The notes beneath the pieces were generated by a model that saw nothing but the letters and a program-made list of their open reading frames with translations, searched no databases and was not told the origin of the DNA. Below, piece by piece: positions 58,210 through 64,000 of a stretch of 64,000 nt of DNA; within the stretch, counting starts at the first letter, position 1; each line of letters starts with the position of its first letter. The position numbers were made by a program, and so were the translations under genes. The DNA is from Cynocephalus volans (lineage: Eukaryota; Chordata; Mammalia; Dermoptera; Cynocephalidae): NCBI RefSeq assembly GCF_027409185.1, contig NC_084472.1, forward strand, positions 94,628,427-94,692,426, in the 5' to 3' direction.

Positions 58210-58720
58210 TTCCTATTTTTTGTGTGTATATCAGCTAGGATGCTCTCAGACACAATAATCCAACTTACAAGCAAACCAACCTGAACTGGCTTCAATAGTA
58301 AAGTAGTGGCTCATGTAGATGAAGGGTTAGTTACTGGACAGGCTCCATGACCGGTTGATCTAGCATCTTAACAATGTCATCAATGATCCAGTTTCTTACC
58401 ATCTTTCCACTGTGATGTCCACAGTAGCTATTTCATCTTAGGTGGCTCCCTTCAGATTTATGGCATGAGTGCCAGAAGCAATGGGCACTATGAACTTCCT
58501 CTTTCCTAGTGTAAGAGAGAGGACAACTGCCTCAATCACAGAGCAAAAGTCCTGAGCTTCAAACCAATAGCCTGTTTGGTTCAAGCATCACATGACTAAG
58601 GCCTCAGCCAAGCACTGCAGCAAGAGGGCTGGGTAACTGTAAATGTCTTCGGCCAATCAGGGCTCACCCCCAGAGATAAGGACACAAATATGTTTCATCC
58701 AAATCACGTAGGTTGGTGAA
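58210..58720. repeat. Old interspersed repeat, unassigned
   Basis: 'caaaccaacctgaactggct' followed by '...tagtggctcatgtagatgaa' and 'ggccaatcagggctcacc' resembles a common mammalian repeat derived from an L1- or LTR-type element. I cannot assign the family. Confidence 0.4.
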
Positions 58721-59654
58721 ACAACCACAACATGCGATATTAAACAGAGGATAGAGCCTGGACTAGTGAACTAAAATGCTTGGAAAGTTTTCAAGATGTT
58801 TGAGTTACACTTTCCCCATCTCCACTTTTCTCTACCATAAGACTGAAAATCTGTTTTGAAACTCAGAATACATTTTAAATATACTAAACCTTTCTTTAAA
58901 TAAATAGCCCATTTTTAAATACTTCTGTTAAAGTGTCTATTTTCAAGCTGAAACATGATCACCACATTTTTTTACCTTCTTAGTACAGTTTGTTAAATCA
59001 AGTCGTACCTGTTCTGAGTAACGCAATGTTATATGTCGTAGATTTCACTTAGGGTGGTGTGGTTAGGTTGCAATGATTTTAAAATCAAGGCTCCACCTCA
59101 GGAATCTGGGAACATTAGGTAGAAGATTAGGAAATCCACAGCTTGAGAGGAAATCTCAGCTATTGTGATAAACAGTTTGACTACTTATGCTGACTCCTGC
59201 ATACTAAACAGGTTATCCAAGTCTTCTGTGCAGTATGTAACCATGCTTCCCATGGATATAATCATTCATTTGTACATTTAAATACCATTTTCTACGAATA
59301 GGTTAGTATGCCAAAAACCATTGCAAAGTTTCCTATGGCCACACACCTTGCCTTGACTTTCTGTCTGTTTCTAGTACTGAAGAATGGAGTAGGTAATAAG
59401 AGATGTATGTGTAAGAAAAAAAGAGACATGCACAAAATGGCATAATTTTAGGGAAGTACATTTAAATTTTAATTCACCTGAAAAGAAAACCAACACTATA
59501 CAATAGGCCTCTGAAAGTTATGTGCATTAATATATAAAAATTGTGTCTAAGAATATGCCAATTACCACAAGTTTTCTCCATAAAGAATCTGATTTTGCCA
59601 GACTTCCTAACCACCAATTAACACCCTCTCATAGGGGAAAAGCATGTTTGTTTT

Positions 59655-60160
59655 TTCCATGACTCTGAATGCCCTACATCATACTTCCTTCCCCTTGTTC
59701 CTTCTGCTCCAGCCGCAACGGCCTCCTTGCTGGGGCTGAACGTGCCCTGCACTTTCTCACTTTTAAGCCTGTGCACAGCTGCTCCCTGTGTCTGGAATAC
59801 TCTTTCCTAAGCATCCACAAGACCAACTTCTTTCCTCCTTCAAATGTCTGCTCAGTCTTCACCTTCTCAATAACGTCTCTCTTGTCCATCTTATTTAAAA
59901 TTGTAACTCTCACCACTCCCAACCTCCACACTTTTGATCCCCTTGCTCTGCTTTCTCTTTAGCATTTATCACCTTCTAACATCCTATATAATTCTCTAAT
60001 GTATCATGTTTATTGCCCATTTCTCAGGTAGAATGTAAGCCTCATGAGGGAAGAACCTTGTGTCTTTTGTCCTGTTCACTGCTTATCCACAGTGTGGGGA
60101 GAAATGCGCGGCACACTGGACATCCACTGTAAATATTTTTTGAGTGAATAATGAACATTT
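59655..60160 (+). mobile_element. LINE-2 3' end, plus strand
   Basis: 'cctccttgctggggctgaac', 'ccctgtgtctggaatactct', 'gtctgctcagtcttcacctt' and 'atgtaagcctcatgagggaa' run through the ORF2 end into the L2 3' terminus 'aaatattttttgagtgaata'. Confidence 0.85.
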
Positions 60161-60294
60161 CTACCATCTGCTTGCTTATGGTTGAAGCAAGAACTCAGAT
60201 GTGCTTTGGTCATGTGATATGTTTCAAAAGTCAGACATTCCCCGAACACTGTCATCTACCGGGAAATACCATCAACTTCTCATTTTCCAAACTC

Positions 60295-60702
60295 CAACTG
60301 TTAAGGGACGCCCCCAACCCTTACTGACCTTAAAATATGCATTCTGCTTCTGTACAAATCGCTTGCTAAAATAAATGGAGGAATAAACAAAGTAGCATAA
60401 CCAACGCCATTTTAGGCTGCAAAGCCCCTACGGGGAATCCAGGGTGGGGAGGGGCTACAGGGCTAACCACAAAATTAGCTTATGTACCGCTGGCTTTGCT
60501 TGCATTGGCTAGATTGTGTCAGGTGCGAAAAATTGAAAAATTCCTGCCTAGCTAAAAATAAAAGCTGCGAGAGGTTGCAACTCAGGACTGCGCTTCTCAA
60601 TTGGCCTGTATAGCCCTGGCTGCCAGAAATAAACTCTTTTCCTATCACCCGGTTCTCGTGGGCAAATTTCTTTTACCTGTCAGACGTTGGCCATAACACA
60701 AC
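60295..60702 (+). mobile_element. ERV1-like solo LTR upstream of ASAH1
   Basis: The 400-bp LTR is 60299-60698. It begins 'tgttaaggg' and ends 'ccataaca', an imperfect terminal inverted repeat. 'caac' is duplicated at 60295-60298 and 60699-60702. 'gctaaaaataaaagctgcg' is TATA-like, and 'ccagaaataaactcttttcc' carries the poly(A) signal, giving U3-R-U5 order. There is no internal provirus. The copy looks young enough to retain its promoter elements and points toward ASAH1. Confidence 0.88.
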
Positions 60703-61833
60703 AAAAAGAATGTCTGAATTTTCTAAGGAAGTCATACAAATGGGTAAAACTGCAATTTCTCACACACACCCATGCAAAAGAAAGAAGAAATAAATGAAGA
60801 TTTTAGTGACAGTGTTCTATGTTTTACTGAATCATTTTTTAAAATGCTGCTTGGGATCTCAGAGGCTCAACCAGAAAGTGCAACCCAGAGGCCAGTATTT
60901 CCTGCTGTCCTTTTAAGTAACTCACCGCACCAAGGCGCTCACGTCTCCGGTGGCACTTGGAAAGCCAAGCAAGTGCTTGTGTCAGTCTACTGGCTTTTCC
61001 CGAGCAGGCTATGCAAACACCGAGCGTCCACCTCCTCCCGGGTTTAGCTCAGCTCCCCCAACCTAAGGTCAGGTGAGAGCACACAAGGGCTGAATGGCTG
61101 AATGCATCCCTGAAAGAAGGTTCGCTGATTCGACCTGGTCGTTCCACCAGCGTCTAAGGCCAAGTGACTGAAGCCTAAACTGTGTGACTTGTCAGCTCTG
61201 CCGTGAAAGCCCAAGGGGGTGACTGTCAGCCTGGAGTATCCGAATGGGTTAGATGGTGTCCTCCTCCCCAGCCCCTGACAACTGCGCCTGGTCTGTGACC
61301 CCACGGTCAGGAGGAATAACCTGGCTCCGCTCGGTCCAGCTTTCTTCCCAGGGCAAAGACGGGTCGCGGTCGGAGGTAGCGCTGCGTTTCGAGACTCCCC
61401 GTTTCGTGGGGACGCGGCACAGGCGGCGCCGGGCCCGCAGGAGGCGCCCCTCTCCCTGGCCCGGGGCGGTCCGCGCGGACCTTCGCAGGGCGGCCGGGGG
61501 CGGGGGGGTGGGGGGAACAAGTCCCCAGCCTCCGGGGCGGGGCTCCGGCTGGCTCCAACCACCGCCGGCCGGAGGGGAGCGAGCGCCACCACGTCCCAGC
61601 GCGGGCGCTGACTCTCATTCTGCGCGTCCCTCCTGCAGCCCGAAAGACCGCCTCTCCCTGCCGTCCTCTCCACGCCACCGAGCGGCCGGTCCCCTCCGTC
61701 CTGCCCGTCGCCTCGGCGGCCTCCTACCCCCGCCTCGCGTGGTGCGGTCCCGGGTCGCAGGTCACGAGGCGGAGGGGCGCGGCCTGCTCCGGGCCCAGGT
61801 TCGTCTCTTGGAGCGGCGTTGGCGGCTGGAAGG

Positions 61834-61911
61834 ATGCTGGGCCGGAGTTGCCTCACCTTCGTCCTCCTGGCCGCGGCCGTCACTTGCGCAGTGGCGCAGA
61901 ACGCGCCACCG
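61834..61911 (+). CDS. ASAH1: Acid ceramidase, first coding exon (gene continues right)
   Basis: Acid ceramidase hydrolyses ceramide to sphingosine and fatty acid in lysosomes; its precursor is cut autocatalytically. Only exon 1 is in the window: 26 codons, starting MLGRSCLTFVLLAAAV and ending AVAQNAPP, then donor 'caccg|gtgggt'. The peptide is a classic signal sequence with a leucine- and alanine-rich core and likely cleavage near Ala21-Gln22. It matches the mammalian ASAH1 N-terminus as I recall it, with the same exon boundary after APP. The next exon, expected to begin with a Trp codon, lies past 64000. The ATG at 61834 is chosen because it gives the family start; no other in-frame ATG precedes it in the exon. 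Confidence 0.92.
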
Positions 61912-61937
61912 GTGGGTGAGCTCGAGCCGAAGCGCCC

Positions 61938-62415
61938 AGAGGGGTGCGCAGGCGCAGATGGGGGCGCAGGTGCAGGTTCAGGTGGGGATGCAGGTGCAGG
62001 CTCAGGCGGGGGCGCAGATGGGGGCACAGGCGCAGGTGGGGGCGCAGATGGGGGCCCAGGCGCAGGTGGGGCGCAGGTGCTGCAGGCGCAGATGGGGGCG
62101 CAGGTGGGGTTGCAGGCGCATATGGGGCGCAGATGTAGGTGGAGGCGCAGGCGTAGGTGGGGGCGCAGGTGCAGGCTCAGGCGGGGGCGCAGGCGCAGGT
62201 GCAGGTGGGGCGCAGGCTCAGGTGGGGGCGCAGGTGCAGATGGGGGCGTAGGTGGGGGTGCAGGCGCAGGTGGGGGTGCAGGCGCAGATGGGGGCGCAGG
62301 CGCAGATGGGGGCGTAGGTGGGGGTGCAGGCGCAGATGGGGCGCAGGTGTAGGTGGGGGCGCAGGTGCAGGCGCAGATGGGGACGCAGGTGCAAATGGGG
62401 GCGCAGGTGTGGCGG
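61938..62415 (+). repeat. G-rich minisatellite in ASAH1 intron 1
   Basis: Units built on hexamers such as 'gggggc', 'gcaggt' and 'gcagat' form 12- and 18-bp blocks (for example 'gggggtgcaggcgcagat'). The array covers about 480 bp and starts about 26 bp after the exon 1 donor. G-runs are on the coding strand, so G-quadruplex and R-loop formation is plausible. Because most units are multiples of three, several frames stay open on both strands. Confidence 0.93.
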
Positions 62416-64000
62416 GGAGGGCGTGGCGTGAGAACACCTGGTCGGGGCCGCATCTTTACGGGTTCTGTGGTTTTGGGCGCAGGGGTGTGAGTGCAAAGCA
62501 GTCTGGTGAAGTCCATCCCCGGCTGAGTCGGTACTAGGTGGAACTAGAACACTTTTTCGGGAAATCCTAATCTCTGCAAAATGGCTGGGTGTGATCCACA
62601 GATGCTCAAATTTGAGTGATTGTACCTGAATAACCAGTTCCAGGCTCTCGCATCCCGAACTGTTAAAATGTTTTGGTCGACCTGAGTGCATTATTCATCA
62701 AGCCACAGACTGCTTGATGACTTTGGCTTTCTCTACCTGAAGACCAGGTGCTTTCTCCTGAAGGAGTTCTAGCACAAGGTCGTGCCCTGTCGCTGCAGGG
62801 AAAGGCCAAGTCGTCCCGAACCTGGGCGGTGGGAGCAGCCCAGGGCAGGCTCCAGCATGACCGCTGTGGCCTTCACTCCCGAGTCATGGGAACGCCTGTC
62901 CCGTGTCTCTTTCCTGCAAACAAGTCACAGGCCACAGACTTCAAAATTGCAAGTGACAATAAGGGACCAGCGTGACTCATTTTACGGAAGAGGAAGTAGG
63001 CCTAGAGTGAGACAGTCTCTAGCAAGAGGTCACGTTACTGTTACTGTTTACAGTAGCATGCCAACCGCAAGCCTCTTGACGCCCTGTCTGGAGCTCTTTC
63101 ATAATTCATTTATTTAAAAGCAATAAGACTGCACTTTTCTTTGCCAACAAATCAGATGAATAGGAACCTGGGTGCACAGTGCCTTTGTTTCTGTCTGTGC
63201 TCAGACAAAATCATGAAGTGGCCTTGCCTTGTCTCATTTTATCTTGCCTCAGGGTAACCTTCTCTGTTATTCTGAGAGATATTACAAGGTTGTTCTGTGA
63301 GATCGTTTCTGTCCGAGAGAACAAAAATAACCTGGCTATGACTGACAGACCAGCTTGTAATAATATTGAGATCTAGCTGTGAACCTCAGAGCAGTTTCAA
63401 ATATTGGGGCCTGTTTTTCCTTCCTTGTCAGTATCTTATTTTTTCAAGCAAAAGTATTTTAGAAGCTAAATTCAGAACAAGCAGAATCAACCTTTCAATG
63501 AAATTTAATGTAGTTCTTACCTAAATAGTGGTTGTCAAAATCTAGTCTAGCCACTGGTGTCAGTTTGGGAGGCTGTTTTCACAAGTCTTCAAGGAAATGA
63601 GAAAAATAAGGGCATAAAACTAAAATTATTAATTTAGGCTGTTAGTCTTTATTTTGATTTATGGATTTCTAATTTTTATTGTTGTTCAAATGCTCTTTTT
63701 TAAAATAAAATAATGGCCAAGGTAGATGTTATGATTTGTCTTTGTTTTGTTTTAACATCTCCACTTGGCAGATATTAAAACAAAAATTGGGACCCTCTTG
63801 TGCAGGGGCCCTGTTAATTTTTCTACTAGTCTGGAAAATACTGGGACTTACTGGCCGAAAGGACCTTTGGAACCTCACGGAAGTCTAATGACTTCATTCT
63901 CTGATAAGAATAATCAGTTTTTCAGTTAGAATAATTACATGATAAACTATTCATAGTCTCATGATTAAAAAGAAAGATATTTCAAACCTGTTTTTGATAA
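62416..64000 (+). other. ASAH1 intron 1, rest of window
   Basis: No exon recognised. Base composition falls back to AT-rich by 63100. No SINE or LINE was identified with confidence. Confidence 0.6.

Larger units (their letters stand above)
61340..62450 (+). promoter_or_regulatory. ASAH1: ASAH1 CpG-rich promoter region
   Basis: Very GC- and CpG-rich DNA surrounds ASAH1 exon 1, with GC-box-like runs ('ggggcggggc' near 61537) and no obvious TATA. 'gtcacgag' (61761-61768) is one base from the GTCACGTG core of the CLEAR element bound by TFEB, which controls many lysosomal genes. The start site is probably between about 61700 and 61820. Long open frames on both strands here result from base composition and the minisatellite. 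Confidence 0.78.

Noticed and set aside
61044-62516. 490-codon minus-strand open frame (and a 332-codon + frame at 61253-62251)
   Set aside because: They run through the CpG-rich promoter, ASAH1 exon 1 and a minisatellite whose units are multiples of three. The translation is low-complexity Pro/Ala/Arg/His with no domain, and the real signal here is the 26-codon ASAH1 exon.
1-64000. CRISPR arrays, operons or prokaryotic mobile systems
   Set aside because: None seen. The tandem arrays are mammalian minisatellites and VNTRs, and the genes are spliced eukaryotic genes.

Overview
This is a placental-mammal genomic window: interspersed repeats of many ages, two CpG-rich promoters, and large introns with GT-AG splicing. 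There is no sign of bacterial organisation. Several young insertions are tRNA-derived SINEs, monomeric and dimeric, whose body matches a tRNA-Ile gene (A box near 'ggttagctcagttggtta', B box 'ggttcggatcc'). From memory such elements are the CYN SINEs of colugos (Dermoptera), so the best guess is a colugo such as Galeopterus. This is an inference and was not tested against a database.

Two protein-coding genes are supported, both on the + strand. FRG1 is complete: nine coding exons from 10368 to 38251 splice into an intact 258-codon frame with a clean poly(A) signal. ASAH1 (acid ceramidase) enters at the right: its CpG-rich promoter and first coding exon (61834-61911, signal peptide) are here and the rest lies beyond the window. 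In human the two genes are on different chromosomes (4q35 and 8p22), so this head-to-tail adjacency crosses the HSA4/HSA8p junction of the ancestral eutherian arrangement.

Layout. 1-9800: upstream intergenic DNA with old LTR, MIR, L2, L1 and hAT pieces. 9840-10720: GC-rich FRG1 promoter with a near-consensus CTCF site. 10368-38300: FRG1, whose 12.7-kb intron 2 is mostly LINE-1 and composite elements. 38300-61300: intergenic, with a long L1, L2 tracts, three MaLR LTRs with clear 5-bp duplications, and an ERV1-like solo LTR about 1.5 kb upstream of the ASAH1 start codon. 61340-62450: ASAH1 CpG-rich promoter, exon 1 and a G-rich minisatellite starting about 25 bp inside intron 1. 62450-64000: ASAH1 intron 1.

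The most novel material is in the repeats. Three composite retroelements carry internal VNTRs and sit between target-site duplications of L1 type. Two (23354-24965 and 47720-49373) are copies of one family: a 5' end with an L1-like YY1-type motif, about 1 kb of body, a VNTR of about 106 bp, a pyrimidine-rich block and an A-rich tail. The third (12616-13642) is a different architecture: a VNTR of about 80 bp, a scrap of L1 ORF2, an L1 3' end and poly(A). It landed seven bases past the FRG1 exon 2 splice donor. In layout they resemble the hominoid SVA elements. The FRG1 and ASAH1 products (a nuclear/nucleolar RNA-processing protein and a lysosomal hydrolase) have no known shared pathway; their proximity is chromosomal history.
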